64,000 bases of DNA from Pisolithus tinctorius (lineage: Eukaryota; Basidiomycota; Agaricomycetes; Boletales; Pisolithaceae). A program made the translations under genes and the position numbers. Within the stretch, counting starts at the first letter, position 1. Each line of letters begins with the position of its first letter. Positions 43,869 through 57,069 of the stretch are shown here, piece after piece. Under the pieces are notes generated by a model that saw only the letters and a list, made by a program, of their open reading frames with translations, was not told the DNA's origin and did not search any database. The stretch spans positions 1,360,827-1,424,826 of the forward strand of contig JANFAH010000016.1 in assembly GCA_024663395.1 (NCBI GenBank), read 5' to 3'.

Positions 43869-45119
43869 ATGCCAGCCTACGAAATACACGGCCCATTCGG
43901 CCTCAAGTTCAACTTACAAACTCGCGTCCCGGGCGTTCTATCTATAATTTACGCATCAGGAGAAGAGGAGAGCATGACCGTTCCTGCTCGCTCGTGCTCA
44001 GAGCCGACCGCGGAGTCCAGCCAAGGTCCCTCGTTTGGCCGCAGGACTCAAAGCGAGGTATCCCTCTACGTACCCACCCCTATCTATCCCCTGCGGGCAC
44101 AGATAACCTTGTAAGTACGCTCCACCTTCCGACCATCTGGCATCGTACTCAAGTGACTCGCCTAGGCAGAAATCCATCGCGCCTCAGCGCCATCTCCCGT
44201 ACCGACAGAGATAATACCAACGGATCTCACTTCAGAAGATATCGTTGAAGACATTCAACGTATGGGTATCAAAGTGCGCGATTTTGCGTATGAGCCTGTA
44301 TCGCTGGCGCAGCTGGCCCCTGAACTCTTTGACCCGATCATGGCTTATAATTATTATGAAGACGCGGTGGCGAACCCCGACCCGCAGCGACCACCATGCA
44401 GCGGTCGGAACTTGCGAAGATTAATTGACCTTGGCTGGGTTTCCGAGGCTGCCGACCGTCCACGGTGGCAGAAAAAGGACGTAGAGGCGTTGGAGGCATT
44501 TGATAGTCGACCACATTATCCATGGGAGGCCTACAAGTTATTGATGCCGACGAAAGATAAGCTCAAGGAAGTGGCACGAGCTCGGTTGCAATTCGTTCAC
44601 GGTGGCCAGTGGCCACCCGAAGTGTTGGCGCGCGGCTTGGCGCGGATAGGTGGCTTTCTTCCTCAAGATACGTCTTCGGGAAAACGTCCCGCCGACGTTG
44701 CGGACACAGAGTCACAATCTGAAGGTCCTCCGTCAAAGAAATTGCGCTCGCTGGGTGACACTCCCGCAGGTACCCAAGTACAGTCGATGTCTGGGCAATA
44801 CACCCCACTCGCTCTGGTAAATGGTAAAGCTCCCCAACAATTCCCTGCTGGCCGCCTACCTGAAAATCCTTCCCCTCCGTTACGACCGGCAAGCACACCC
44901 GTTGCATCCAATCTGGGTACCCCAAGGCAGTCGTCAGAAACACCATCACCCGACTCTCGTATCCAGCGACCACTCAGTACGCCAGCTAGCGGAGAACCGC
45001 CGAAACAATATCCAGCAGGATACCCATCAGACGGTTCTCCTTGTTCTTCACTCACCAAGGGTTCACCCGTTGGTCGACCTTTGCAGCGTCAGCAAACCAT
45101 GCCCTCTCTACCCTACTGA
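43869..45119 (+). CDS. Unrecognised protein with Pro/Ser/Gln-rich C-terminus
   Basis: ATG 43869 opens MPAYEIHGPFGLKFNLQTRV. A GTAAGT donor at 44111 and a CCTAG acceptor ending 44165 bracket a 55-bp intron, and the second exon runs to TGA 45117-45119. The second exon begins with conserved-looking sequence (EIIPTDLTSEDIVEDIQRMG, FAYEPVSLAQLAPELFDP, HYPWEAYKLLM) and ends in about 130 disordered Pro/Ser/Gln residues with a KKLR patch. With this intron the phase is off by two bases, so either another junction is used or an indel lies in exon 1. I do not recognise the family. Confidence 0.5.
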
Positions 45120-45759
45120 TCTCACGCACTCGGACTCACGGACTGTTCGTACAGAGAGCGCCAAGTCCTAATTGATCACATTTGTTTTTCGCAGCAATAT
45201 TCTTGTCATTGGACATGAATTGTGCCAATAGTGTTTATTTAACATATATTGCACAGTTTGTACTCTTCACGGTCTCGTTTGTCTTATCAGTGGATGGGCG
45301 GCGTTGTATCAGGTCTTTTTTATTGCTTCTTTACAGTGTCCTTGTAATCCGCGTTCAACCTGACGTGTTTCAACGTTTAGAAAATATCAGATGGAGGTTC
45401 GAAATCCTTTGGCCTCCTAAATTTCGGAAAGAAAACTTCGTGAGCGTGACCTGGCGTGACTCCGCTGATCGTGTAGGGGAATGAGTCAAATTGAGTCTCG
45501 CGCCACACATGACTAGTAGGACTTCGATGTTCATGTTATAATCCGACTCACCACCGCAGCTGCTTTGACACCCGCACCCCGTTTCTTAAGGCCAAATCGA
45601 GTTTCCAAGTACCGGATCGTACCTTTCGATAAGAATAAAGCACGGCTTACGCTTGGCTGACGTTCACAGACACCCCTAAACGATATAGATTCATCTGGTT
45701 CCATATGTGCGCTGCATTGGTTCAGTGGTTGACGACACTGCTTAAGCCCTTTTACGCAG
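45120..45759. other. Intergenic stretch
   Basis: A 100-codon plus ORF (45182-45484) is hydrophobic but has no supporting signals and is not called. Confidence 0.4.
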
Positions 45760-46820
45760 GCCGTACCAGCTCGCATCACCGTCCAGGCTTGGTCCAGGCG
45801 ACAAGATCGGAGAGGGTGACTCAGAGCTCGTGCTAAACATACTCCCACCTGATTTGGTAGAGGATGCCTTCGAAAATATGAGGAAAGAAGTCGCATGGAA
45901 GGCCATGCACCATAGAGGCACGTTCTCCCTATGCCATGTCCCAATTAGATTTCCCTAATAGGAGTCTCTATCATATCTGTTTTCCAGGAGGGGAAGTGCC
46001 TAGATTAGTGGCTGTAGAGGGGGATGTTGCCGCGGACGGAAGGTACGAACATCCGTCTCCGTTTCTTATCAAACGCGCGCTCGAACATTACGACAGTTTC
46101 CCTCTGTACCGGCATCCTGCTGACGAGTCTCCCGCCCTGCGCCCGTTCTCACCAACCGTGTCACTCATTCGCGAACATGTGCAGAAAGTCTTGAAGCACC
46201 CCGTTAACCACGTTCTGATCCAACATTATCGGAGCGGAGCGGACTATATTTCCGAGCACTCAGATAAGACGATCGATGTCGTTCGCGGTTCCAAGATCGT
46301 CAATGTTAGCCTCGGCGCACAGCGTGTCATGACCCTGCGGCTCAAACGAGACGGAATAGACGGTCTAGGAAAAGGTACACGTCGGCCATCCCAGAAAATT
46401 CCCCTTCCGCACAATTCCATGTTCGTTCTTGGTCTCGAAACCAATGCGAAATGGTTGCACGCCATTAACCACGACAAACGCCCGCTGTATCAGAAGTCAC
46501 CAGAAGAGCGATTCATGAATGAAGAGCGTATCAGTTTGACTTTTCGGCATATCGGGACGTTCCTCACTGCGGACGAGTCGCACATTTATGGACAGGGCGC
46601 CAAGGGAAAGACAAGGGAGACCGCGCAGCCCGTCATAAATGGGACGGAAGAAGCGGTGAAGCTTATCAAAGCCTTTAGTAAGGAGAACCAGCGGAGCGGT
46701 TTCGATTGGGAGGCTGTCTACGGGGAGGGGTCGGATGTTTTACATTTTACCCACACCAATGACACTGCCCCTCAGAGAGAGAATTTGCATGAGGCGAAGT
46801 CTGCACTGGAAGGGACTTGA
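45760..46820 (+). CDS. AlkB-like 2-oxoglutarate/Fe(II) dioxygenase (5' end uncertain)
   Basis: The upstream part reads LVLNILPPDLVEDAFENMRK then EVAWKAMHHRG to 45917. A 70-bp intron at 45918-45987 joins to GEVPRLVAVEGDV and runs to TGA 46818-46820. Catalytic features: HYRSGADYISEHSD (the HxD iron ligands are HSD), a later His in NAKWLHAINHDKR, and RISLTFRHIG with the arginines that bind 2-oxoglutarate. The intron starts GC, not GT, yet this junction is the only one keeping frame and family spacing. AlkB homologues demethylate nucleic acids or proteins; the substrate here is unknown. No ATG was found in the first visible exon, so an earlier exon is likely. Confidence 0.8.
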
Positions 46821-47029
46821 TTCTGCGCCTTTAAAGGATCTCCTCTTTCACTTATAAATTCATCGATGGAATCACGACGATGGGAAGTTGACTGTTACCT
46901 ATCTACATCCAGTTACTTAAAAAGTCGCGTGGTGCCACAAATACACTTTGCCCGCTGCTGGTACATGGTGTTGACCGCTTCTGACAGTTCAGAATTCAGA
47001 ACTACTCTTGTCGCTGCAGTCAGCGTCAA

Positions 47030-47468
47030 TTATTTCCTTGTATCCGGTGCGTTGTCCCTGTAATCCTCACTCATACTCAGGAGCTGCGCCATCTCTTGAA
47101 TCGACACTTCAAGTTCTTGTTCCGCTTTACACAGCAGTGCGACAATATAGTATATTCTTTCTTCGGAATGAGGAGCGTGGATAATAAGTCGCATCTTCCA
47201 GCTGTGACCGATGCATGAATCAAGAAAGACCAACACCTGGGACACTTACTGGAACGATAAGCGTCAAAGTACGTAGTACGGAGAGGAAAGGCGCTGGTGG
47301 CAATAACAAGAACGGCCGATAGGGCAGCTCAGGAAGAACGAGTTGTTCGACAGAATTAAGTGGCAGTGGTTGAGGCACGAGCTCGTGTTCTCGAGTCACG
47401 CCACCTGGCCAAACCATCGATTTTCTCGCGAACAGTGTTCTCAAGAATCGCAAGCCCCGACAATCCAT
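47030..47468 (-). CDS. Possible small two-exon gene, unrecognised
   Basis: Starting at 47468, exon 1 (to 47250) encodes a Pro/Leu-rich segment (LPELPYRPFLLLPPAPFL). A GTAAGT donor follows, and an acceptor ending in AAG before ATGCGACTT would join in phase to a Glu-rich helix ending at TAA 47030. The splice donor is good and the acceptor unproven. The stretch 46821-47029 upstream holds only the AlkB 3' end. Confidence 0.3.
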
Positions 47469-47839
47469 CGTTACTCACTAATCAGGTCTCGGGACAATCT
47501 AGGATGAGACTGCAGTGGTAAATGTACGATGACGCCCGGAAGGGACGTCTTACCGGACGGAACAGGAGCCTATCGGGTTGCGCGAAACCGGTGTGCAATG
47601 TGTACCGGGGTAACTTACTTTGCGATAGGAGGTGATTTCAATAGACGAGGTATCATCAAGGGTAGGTATGTAAACCTGGTCAATTCTATTGCACTATTGT
47701 CTGCGGCTTAGCTTGGAACGCGCCTCATATTATAGGAAGTGGACATCTACCATTAGGAGGCTGTGTTATTTCGAGGAACTAGCCAATACATGTTGACTAC
47801 ATTCCTATTAACATCACGATTGTTACTGATCCGTTCAAT
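47469..47839. other. Intergenic stretch
   Basis: No supported feature between the possible small gene and the HET gene copy A. Confidence 0.35.
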
Positions 47840-50800
47840 TCATCCAGGCAAAGGACATACTACTGATATGGAAGGCATTTGATGGTTTGTACCTCGGATG
47901 GTCGCTTGGGTGTCGAGAGTAGGGGTGCCCCGCGACATCGTCGTAGCTGACCACCTGATCTGCTCTGTGGCCCGGGAAGCAAGCAACAACTGATGCTTTG
48001 ATGTGCCCGCTCCTGCGTCAAGCATGATCCTGGATAATGTACGATCAGTAATTCTGTCGTAGCCCCTTACCGAATGGCTCATCTACCGTCGCAAGTGAGC
48101 TTGATCGTCGTCCACGTTTGTAGATGTTCTCTCAATAATATTCCTAATCTCAGACAAACCCTGGTGACGGCAGTTACGATGACCTTCCGGTAAACGCAGT
48201 ACCACCTACCAATAAATTTCCTTCTTCCCGAATGTAACTCACGACCTAATCCATGTCAAGTGACATTTAAAGGAACAAGGGACTGGGCTTGCCTCTGGCA
48301 ATAGTTGGTCCACTTCGGCACAGATACCGCACCAACAAAGCCACAGGATCTATTAGCGGACAGTCAGCGTCGAAGGGAAACAAACTTGATGCCGCCCTTA
48401 CCTTTCTTGCGACGTCCTCCTGCAGTGCTCGCTGTTCATCATCGTCCTCTGTTACATCGAGCTTCGCTCGTAGAACCCTTAGCTCTTCCATCATAGCACG
48501 GGCATTGACCTGTCTACATACGATATTCAGGGGGTGGGCTACCGAACGTTAGTAGGTATAGTGCTGACCTGTCGTAATCAACATGGCTCGATTGATTTGT
48601 GTCTCTGAAACCAAAACATGGTGAATCATAGAAAGAGGAAACAATTCGAGCACCCACGAGTACTCGTGCCCCATGTATCCATTGAAGAAAGTAGCACCAA
48701 TGTGTTGGAATAACTGTTTGTGATTAGAATTAGCTTCAGTGCTTTCTGACAGAACACAATATTTACCCCAGCAGTCAGTGTTCGTGATATGCACTTCACC
48801 TCACGCTCCGTTTCTCGCATCTCGTCGACATACCGACGTGTCGCGCCATTCCCTGTGCAAAGAGCCTGGCATTTCTTGCGCAACATAGGTAACACTGATT
48901 CAAGGCGTGGGTCCCGTCTAGCCTTGGATTGGTGCTTGCTCTTGAATGGGTTACGCCTTACCGCCCAAGTGACGAACGACAAATTCGGTTGATGTGCTAA
49001 TAAACCATCCTCTGACGCTGCTGGTGAGACGGACCGACCTTCCGTCGTGCTTACAGAAACCTCGCTGTGCAACTCGGTTTCTGTCATCGAGGGGAGCCTC
49101 TCGAACCAGGATATCTCTCCGACCTGCATTTCGAGGGCATAAACAGGACAGGGTATTGAAAGGCTAAACACGCACGTAATTCCTCAGGTATTTGAGACCG
49201 AACATGTCCGAAAGGAACTCAATCGCTACATCCTTCTTCTGTTTGCTCTGCTGCTATCGTAAGAAGGTTTCCGTGTATTGCACATAGTTGACAAACGCAC
49301 TGCGGGCTGATGTACGCTCGCTATGGAGTAAAAGTGTTCCCTAAATTTTGAAACATCACGTTAGTGACAGAAAAGGGCCGCAATGTACTCACTGGATATT
49401 TTTGAGCTGGTTCCTTCTCTGCGTACAGGCTAACTCTCGTCGCCAAACCTGTGGGCTCGCGAGGGTGCATAAGGGGGTTAGGGTTCCCGGCACCGTGAAT
49501 TGTTTGCTGCCGTCCGGTGCGGAGTCTGACAGGCAGGATCAAACTGTAGTTAGGACACGAACATTTGCAGAAAGCTCACCACCTCCGGAATCTCTTCGCT
49601 TTCCTCTATTGTCAACCCAATAGACATCTAAGCATTGTATGACTATCACCACCAAATGCTTCTCTGCAAGACGAGAAGAAAAGGCTTTTAGCAGCAGCAC
49701 AAAATTATTGTTGGCAGGAAGCGAGAGGCCCTTCGGTTGACGCAGAGCCAGGTGTTTGTGCTTGTCGTGACATGCCACGACATCATTCTGATACCGTAAA
49801 TCAGACCACCAACGACGTTGGATGCTGGACACGCTAGAGACCACTGGGTGATAAGCTAAGTGCGTGAGATCGATGCCAAGTGCCTCCATATTTCAAAGAT
49901 ATTCCCATCACGTTTAAAACTGCCATTGGAATAGTTGCCATAATCACCCAGCTGTTTATATCAACCTCAAGACAAGTACGGAGATGCACGATTATGACGC
50001 ACTGTAATAGGTTGACCAGAGAACTTGCCGAGCCGTACCAACCAACCATCCAGCTCCAACTGATATGCGTGGGGAAGTGTCTTCAATAGCCCTGGCATAT
50101 CAAGGCCATCCGCATCATTCTGATGTAATACAAATGGTCAGGTCCACCCACATAGGAGCCGAAAATTACCAACAGATGTAGCCGTCCATCGGTGGGGACC
50201 ATCACAGCAACCAGGACATTGTACGACATCAACCATCACTTTGAAGTTGTCTGTGTCCCATCGACCCCATACCACCTTTGCAGCCCAGATTGACCGGGGC
50301 AGATGGGCATGCTTGACAAAGTTGATACAATGGTGCTTGTCTGCTCCAGGTACTTGGGCATACTCTGTGCATGTTCTGAGCGTGCATTCCACATTCGTCG
50401 ATATGCTTCTGTGGCAAAGTCTGACCATGGTGTCCAGTTCACCTCTTGAGTTGCAAGGCGTTCATCGTAGGTAACATGCACCCATCCCTGGCCAAGGTAG
50501 TATCCGAGACCAACTGCAAAGCGAGATCTTGCATTGTCGTTAGCATAGACTATGATGATGAGATCATCTGTGAAGGACATGAGTGAGACGGCATCGCCTG
50601 TGAATTGGCGCGGGAAGGTGCCACAGCGGGTGAAACCATAGTGTGAAGTGTTCTTGTCGTCAAGTGCAAAATCGCGGTGCATCTCATTGGCATCTTGATG
50701 ATGCGCGAAATGGAGAGTTCTGAACTCTGGATATGCATTGGGAATGCCAGTAGTGGCAAAGGTCCTATCAAAGCTAGACCCAGATGATACCAAATCGATG

Positions 50801-51944
50801 GTAACCAGGTTTTCGTCAGTACTGCTACATGCCAATATTGCCCTAAAGTGGAATGGGGAGTCGCGAAGGGGGTGGTTGGGTGGTTGCACTTGGATACCCG
50901 CATTGCTGACAGAGAATGTGCAATGTTGTTGGCTAAGCGCAGTATCACGCAGGGCCGCGAGTTTGCGTCGATGTGCTCTTCTGTAGGTCCCGAGAATGGA
51001 CCGCGGTCTGTCCGGATGATTGTCATCCACGTACTTCACGAGTTTATCGGCGAACTCGTCAAAGTCGACCCTCCTGATGCGGCCACAGTGCCGAAAGTCG
51101 CTGGGATCTTCGGCCAGCACACTGCCTGGGCGTGGCATCGCCGGGCTCCATGCAAATATGCTGTGATCGCTGGACACAGCTGTAGTCGCTGAAATGCCTT
51201 CTCCCCCTCGCCATATAACATCGGCATATTCACGCCAAACAGCCCCATCAACGAATATGCCCGATCCTCCACTCGTGTCGTCCTCCTGTCGGCTACCCAA
51301 GACATGATTTGAGCAACACTGAGGCGCTTAGCAGCCAGACCACCCCTCAAAACTTCGCGTGGAATTTGTGTGATTCTCTCCAGCGTAGGTGCAAGCCGTC
51401 GTTTGTTACCAATGCATGTCCAGTCCCTGTTGAAGAACTCGAGACGTTTCGGTGCAATGAGTTCCTGGAGTGTCCAGCCTCGTATGAACCACTCTGGCCA
51501 ACCATTGGACTTGTGAAACTTGCCATCATCTTGCTTGGTGGGGAAGGTTGGCTTGTCAACATCGTGAAGGTATGCATAGCACACTTGCGCGTTCCGGTAC
51601 CATCGATACATCGAATTCATGGCTTCTGATAGTTCCGAGCTGCTCCTCTTATCGAGGCAGCATGTATCGATCCACAACCACTCGTAGCCATCCCTCATCG
51701 CCTGTTCGCATCCCTTGATGATCTTCCGGAAGCCATCGCACTGCCTAATTTCTTCCCACTCGTGTTTCTCCATCTTCGTGAGCCCAACCATCTCTTCGTA
51801 CCTGATCTCGCTCCCCCAGCGATGTGACACTATGGCATATCTTGTAGTATGGTCATCAAGCTCCTTCATGACTTCGGTTTTGAGTCCAGCTCATGGGACG
51901 CCCTTTTCCAACTCGAGAACGACTTCTACGTTCAAAAACTTCAT
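47840..51944 (-). pseudogene. HET-domain protein, tandem copy A
   Basis: ATG 51944 gives MKFLNVEVVLELEKG, the usual start type of HET proteins, but codon 18 is TGA (51893-51891). Downstream are the HET motifs YAIVSHRWGSEIRYEEM, WLWIDTCCLDKRSSSELSEA and WFIRGWTLQELIAPKRLEFF. Near 51185 a 13-bp deletion relative to copy B shifts the frame; the sequence continues as DHSIFAW, LAALRDTALSQQHC and KHAHLPRSIW to about 50140. A long helical, many-intron C-terminal region (DDEQRALQEDVARKV, AGAGTSKHQLLLASRA) extends to about 47840. HET proteins trigger non-self recognition and cell death. Both lesions mean this copy is probably inactive. Confidence 0.75.
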
Positions 51945-52799
51945 CTCACTAGAAGGTCAATGTAAAGCTCAGTATCGATAATTACTAGTCGCTGCACATA
52001 CTCCCCAGAAGTCCCGAGCCTACAATGTGAATCTTTAGGCAGCTAGCATCCAGTGTGGGGCGAAGAGCAAATGGAAGACACGGCCTGATACCTTTGTCGT
52101 GGTCTCATGGAGGGCTATTCGGGAACGGGACAGAATTTATGTAATTTACGACTATGATTGGAGTGCCAAAATCAAAATCATGGGCAACCCCCCTCTCCCG
52201 AGGCTATCGTCGTATATTCTATGTATTGCAGCACAGTCTAGTCGCCGAATCGATCACTAAAGTACGCAACTCCTCACTTACAGCCGCTTTGGATTCTCCA
52301 ATCCAAAATAGATATCCACGGAGTTATCCTAAAATGAATCTGCTATGTGTACGCACACTCCTGCGCCTTTCTGCATTCGAATCTCTGGTTAGTATGCTGA
52401 TGTTCGTCATTGCCCTTGAGGCGGACCGCTATCCTGCTCATCCGGATTGTCTCGTAAAAGAGACTTACAGAGGTTTCTTCTCGAGTGGCATGTATGTCGG
52501 CACTTACGCTTCGCACGATGACCGCTTTCGACCCAGCATCCGATGGTGTGATCAACACGAGTCTTTTGAAGGACTGTTTTATCAGCTCTGACTCCAAGGA
52601 GACTGTACATCAAGGAAATGTGAAGAAAAAATATTCTGATACAGGACGAGCAACCATTGGTGAGTAGAGTACGGAATACTTCGCGACCCCTTTACCGACA
52701 GGTTGATCGGGCACCTCAGGGTCAGAGAAATATCGGTAAACTCTACAGTTACACCGGTATCATTATCGACGGGTTGAATTTATCCGACAAAGTCAAGGA
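51945..52799. other. Spacer between the tandem HET copies
   Basis: The first 100 bp share weak similarity with the promoter of copy B, placing the duplication boundary here. A 145-codon plus ORF (52154-52591) has no recognised motif. Confidence 0.4.
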
Positions 52800-55700
52800 C
52801 CTACCTGGCAATACCCACACTTGCTAAAGTACTGATGGGGAAGGTATTTGAGAATCTGCAGCAAGGATGGTATCTTGAGTATCGAGACCTGGGGTATCTC
52901 TCAAAACAAGTTGTACCTGGCCACTTGATTTGCTCTGCAGCCCTCGCAGCAAGCAATAATTGGTGTTTTGAGGTGCCTGCTCCTGCATCGAGCATGATCC
53001 TGTGTCGAGTGTGATCAGTAGCTTATATCACGGAACAATAATGCCTACCGTCGCATGTTGGCTTGATCATCGTCCAGCTCTACGTACTCTTTCCGAGCAA
53101 TAATGAGGAACTGAAGCATCAGTAAACCCTGGTGATGGCGGTTACAATGACATGCAAGTGTGTCGTGATGCCTACCTTCATATTTCCTTCCGCCGGATAT
53201 AACTCGCAACCTGAACCCTGTCAAATGAAAACTATAGAGATGATAATGCTGGCATACCTCTGGTAACAGTTGTTCCGCTTCTGTGCAGATCCCACACCAA
53301 GAAAGCCACAGTATCTGGTAATGAACAGGCCATGAGCTTCAGAAGGTAACAACTCGATAATGTCCATATACCTTTCCTGTGATGTCCTCCTCCAGTGCTC
53401 GTTGTTCATCATCATCCTCTGTTGCACTGAGTTTCATTTGGAGTACCCTTATTTCTTCCACTATGGTGCAAGTATTAGTCAGCCTGCACGTATGATAGTT
53501 AGAGGGTGGACTACTACACGTTAGTAGGCATGGTGCTAACCTGTCATAATCAGGATGCTTTGCTGGTAGTCTGGGACCAGAACACAATGAATGATAGAAA
53601 GAGAAAAAACTCCAGATGGAAAAGGCACTCACGTGTCTTCATCAGCAATGTATGCACCGCTGAAAGCAACATTGATATGTCTGAGTAGCTTTTGGTGACT
53701 AAAGTCAGCCCGAGTTTCATTTAGTCGATGGTAACACTGACGCCAACACTTAGAACTTGGGATATGGACTTGACTTCGCACTCCACTTTTTGTTTCTCAT
53801 TCGGAGGGAATGCACCACCTGGTACATCAAAAACTTGGCACTGCTTGTGAAGAAGAGGTAATACTGCTTCGAGACGGGTCTTGCCCAGCCTCGGATTGGC
53901 GCCTGCCCTTGAATGCATTATGTGTCATTGTCCAACTGGCGAACGACAATGTCGATTGGGGTGCTAGCAGACCATCTGTTAAAGCTTCATCTAAGTTTGT
54001 GGAAGAACGTACTTAGTGTGACAGGCTGATCCTGCATGTTGCCTATAGAAACCTCACTGCGTAACTCGGTTTCCATCATCGAGGGGAGCCTTTTGAAGAA
54101 TGTTATCTCGCCGACCTGCATTTTGAGTTTGTGAACATAACACGAACCGATGAGATATTCAAAGGCTAAATGGTACGCACATAATTTCTCAGGTACTCGA
54201 GACCGAAAATGGCTGAAAAGAACTTGATAGCTGTGTCTTTCTCCTGTCTATTCTGTTGCCATCGTAGGTGAGTGTCCACTAGTTTCGGATAGCTGCCTAA
54301 CGCACCACAGGCTTGTGACGAGCTTCAGTTCGCTACGAATAATGTGATCAGCACATACAAACCCTAAGCATAATATAATTAGTTACCAGATTCACCAGGG
54401 CGAAAAAGTGTTCCCTACACTCCCAAACAGAACATCAGTAATACCACGCAAAGTAATCCACATTGGACTTGCCGAATACATTTGAGCCATTCCCTCCTCT
54501 CTAGACAAGCTAGTCCTCTTCGCCAAACTTGTGGACTTGCGATCGTGCATAACGGAGTGAAAGTCATTGGTTCTGTTGAGTGATTGACGCTGTCCGATAC
54601 CGAGTCTAACACTCAAGGTCAAAAGGTGAGCAGGACGCGATCGTTCGCAGAAAGCTCACCGCCTCCCAGATCCCTTCGTTCTCCCTCATCATCAACCCCA
54701 TGGACATCTGAGCATTGTACGACTGACGTCACCAAACATTTTCCGGCAAGACGAGTAGACAAAACTTTCAATAGCAGCACGAAATGATCGTTGGCGGGAA
54801 GAGAGAGGCCTTTCGGTTGATGCAGAGCCAGGTGTTTTTTTTCATCATGATATGCCATGACAATGTCATCTCGATCCTGTAAAGTAGGCCAACAGTACTC
54901 GATGCTGGACACACAAGGGGCCACCGGGAGATAAGGTAAATCTGTAGAGTCAATGCCAATTGCCTGCATATCCTCAAATATATTTCCATCACGTGTAAAA
55001 TCATCATTGGAATAGCTGCCATAATCACCCAGCTGTTTATATCGACCTCAGGACAAATATGAGGATGCATGTCATGACGCACCGTAGTCTGTTGACTAGA
55101 GCATTCTTCAAGCTGTACTGACCACCCGTCCAGTACCAATTGATATGAGTGACACACTGTTTTCATCAGCCCTGGTATATCAAGACCATCTCCATCGTTC
55201 TATGATAATATGTATCGTTAGATCCGTATGCATACAACACGGAAAGCACCAACAGATGTTTCCACCCACTCACACGGGCCATTACAACAACCAGGGCATT
55301 GCTCGACATCAACCATGACATTAAAGTTGTCAGTGTCCCACCTACCCCATACTACCCTTGCGTCCCAGATTGACCGGGGTAGGTGGGCATGCTTGATGAA
55401 GGTGTCGCAGTGGTGCTCTTTGTTGTCTGCTCCGGAGTACGTGGGCATAGCCTGAGCAAGTTCTGCACGCACATTCCACATTCGTTGACACGCCTCTTTG
55501 GCGAAATCAGACCATGGTGCCCAGTTCATCTCTTTAGTTGCAGGGTTCATCGTGAATGACGTGCACCCATCCTTTGCCCAGGTAGTATCCAAGGCCAACC
55601 GCAAAGCGAGATCTGGTATCATCATTGGCATAGACTATGACTATGAGATCATCTGTGAGGGACGTAAGTGTGACAGAGTCGCCCGTGAACTCGCGCGGGA

Positions 55701-57039
55701 AGGTGCCACAGCGGGCGAAACCACAGTGTGAAGTGTTCCTATCATCGAGTGCAAAATCACGGTGCATCTCATTAACATCTTGGTAATGAGCGAAATAGAG
55801 CATCTTGAACTCTGGATACGTCTTGCGGGTACGAGTAATGCGGAAGGACCTTTCAAAACTGGACCCAGAAGATACCAAGTCGATGGTGACCAGACCTTCA
55901 TCAGGGTATGTGCATGCCAATATAGCCTCGAAGTGACACGGAGACTCGCGAGAGGGTAAGATTGGTAACCACACCTGGATGCCCGCGTTGCTAACAGAGA
56001 ATGTGCAATGCTGATGGCTGAGGGCGGTGTCACGCAGTGCCGCAAGTTTGCGCCGATGAGCCCCTCTGTTGGTCCCGAAAATGGACCGCGGGCTGCCCAG
56101 ATGAACATTGCCCACGTACTTCACTAGTTTGTTGGCGAACTCGTCAGATTCGACCTTCCTGGCGCGACTACAATTCCAAAAGTCACTCGGATCGTCTGCT
56201 AGGACACTGCCCGGTCGTGTCTCCGAGCGTGGTTTCCATGCGAATATGCTGTGATCGTTCGATACGCGAATGATTTCCAGCTGTAGCCTTTGGAATGCTT
56301 TCTTCCCTTCCCCGTACAGCATCGGCATATTCACGCCAAACAAGCCCAACAACGAGTACGCTCGATCCTCTACTCGCGTCGTCTTCCGGTCGGCTGCCCA
56401 CGACATAATTTGGCCGACACTAAGACGTTTTGCGGCCATGCCGTCTTTCAAAACTTCACGCAGAATTCTTGTAATTCTCTCCAACATGGGTGCAAGTCGT
56501 CGTTTGTTGCTAATATACCTCCAGTCCTTGTCGAAGAATTCAAGGTGTTTTGGTGCGATGAGTTCCTGGAGTGTCCAGCCCCGTATGAACCACTCTGGCC
56601 AACCATTGGAGCGGCTGAATTTGCTAAGATGTCATCTAGGAGGCAGGGTTGGCCTGTCAAGGTCGTGGAGGTATGTATAGCACACCTGAGCATTCCGGTA
56701 CCATCGAAATATCGAGTTAATGGCCTCCGATAATTCTGAGCTGCTCCTCTTGTCAATGCAACACGTATCGTTCCACAGCCATTTGTAGCCATCTTTCATG
56801 GCTTGCTCGCAACTCTTAATGATCTTCCGATAGCCCTGGCGCTGCCTGATTTCTTCCCTCTCGTGTTCCTCCATCTTCATCAGCCCAATCATCTCTTCGT
56901 AACTGACCTCGGCTCCCCAGCGATGTGAAAGTATGGCGTATCTTGTAGTCTGATCATCGAGCTCCGTTATGATTTCGGGCCTGGCGTGTGTGATGCCCTT
57001 ATCCTGGTCGAGAACAGCTTCTACGTTTAATAACTTCAT
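52800..57039 (-). pseudogene. HET-domain protein, tandem copy B
   Basis: The start MKLLNVEAVLDQDKG at 57039 aligns with copy A. HET motifs: YAILSHRWGAEVSYEEM, WLWNDTCCIDKRSSSELSEA and WFIRGWTLQELIAPKHLEFF. A TGA at 56634-56632 interrupts between the second and third motifs, and a 2-bp loss near 55545 shifts the frame before WAPWSDFAKEA. WLWNDTCC has Asn where copy A and HET relatives have Ile. The C-terminal region is collinear with copy A, including ILCCYV-type helices and DDEQRALEEDITGKV. The two copies are about 5.1 kb apart, in the same orientation, and differ throughout, so the duplication is not recent. Confidence 0.75.
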
Positions 57040-57069
57040 CTTCCCAAGGGCCATTTCCAGGTTCAACTT

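Noticed and set aside
45182..45484. Hydrophobic 100-codon ORF
   Set aside because: AT-rich composition gives Leu/Val/Phe codons by chance; no promoter, intron or homology signal was seen.
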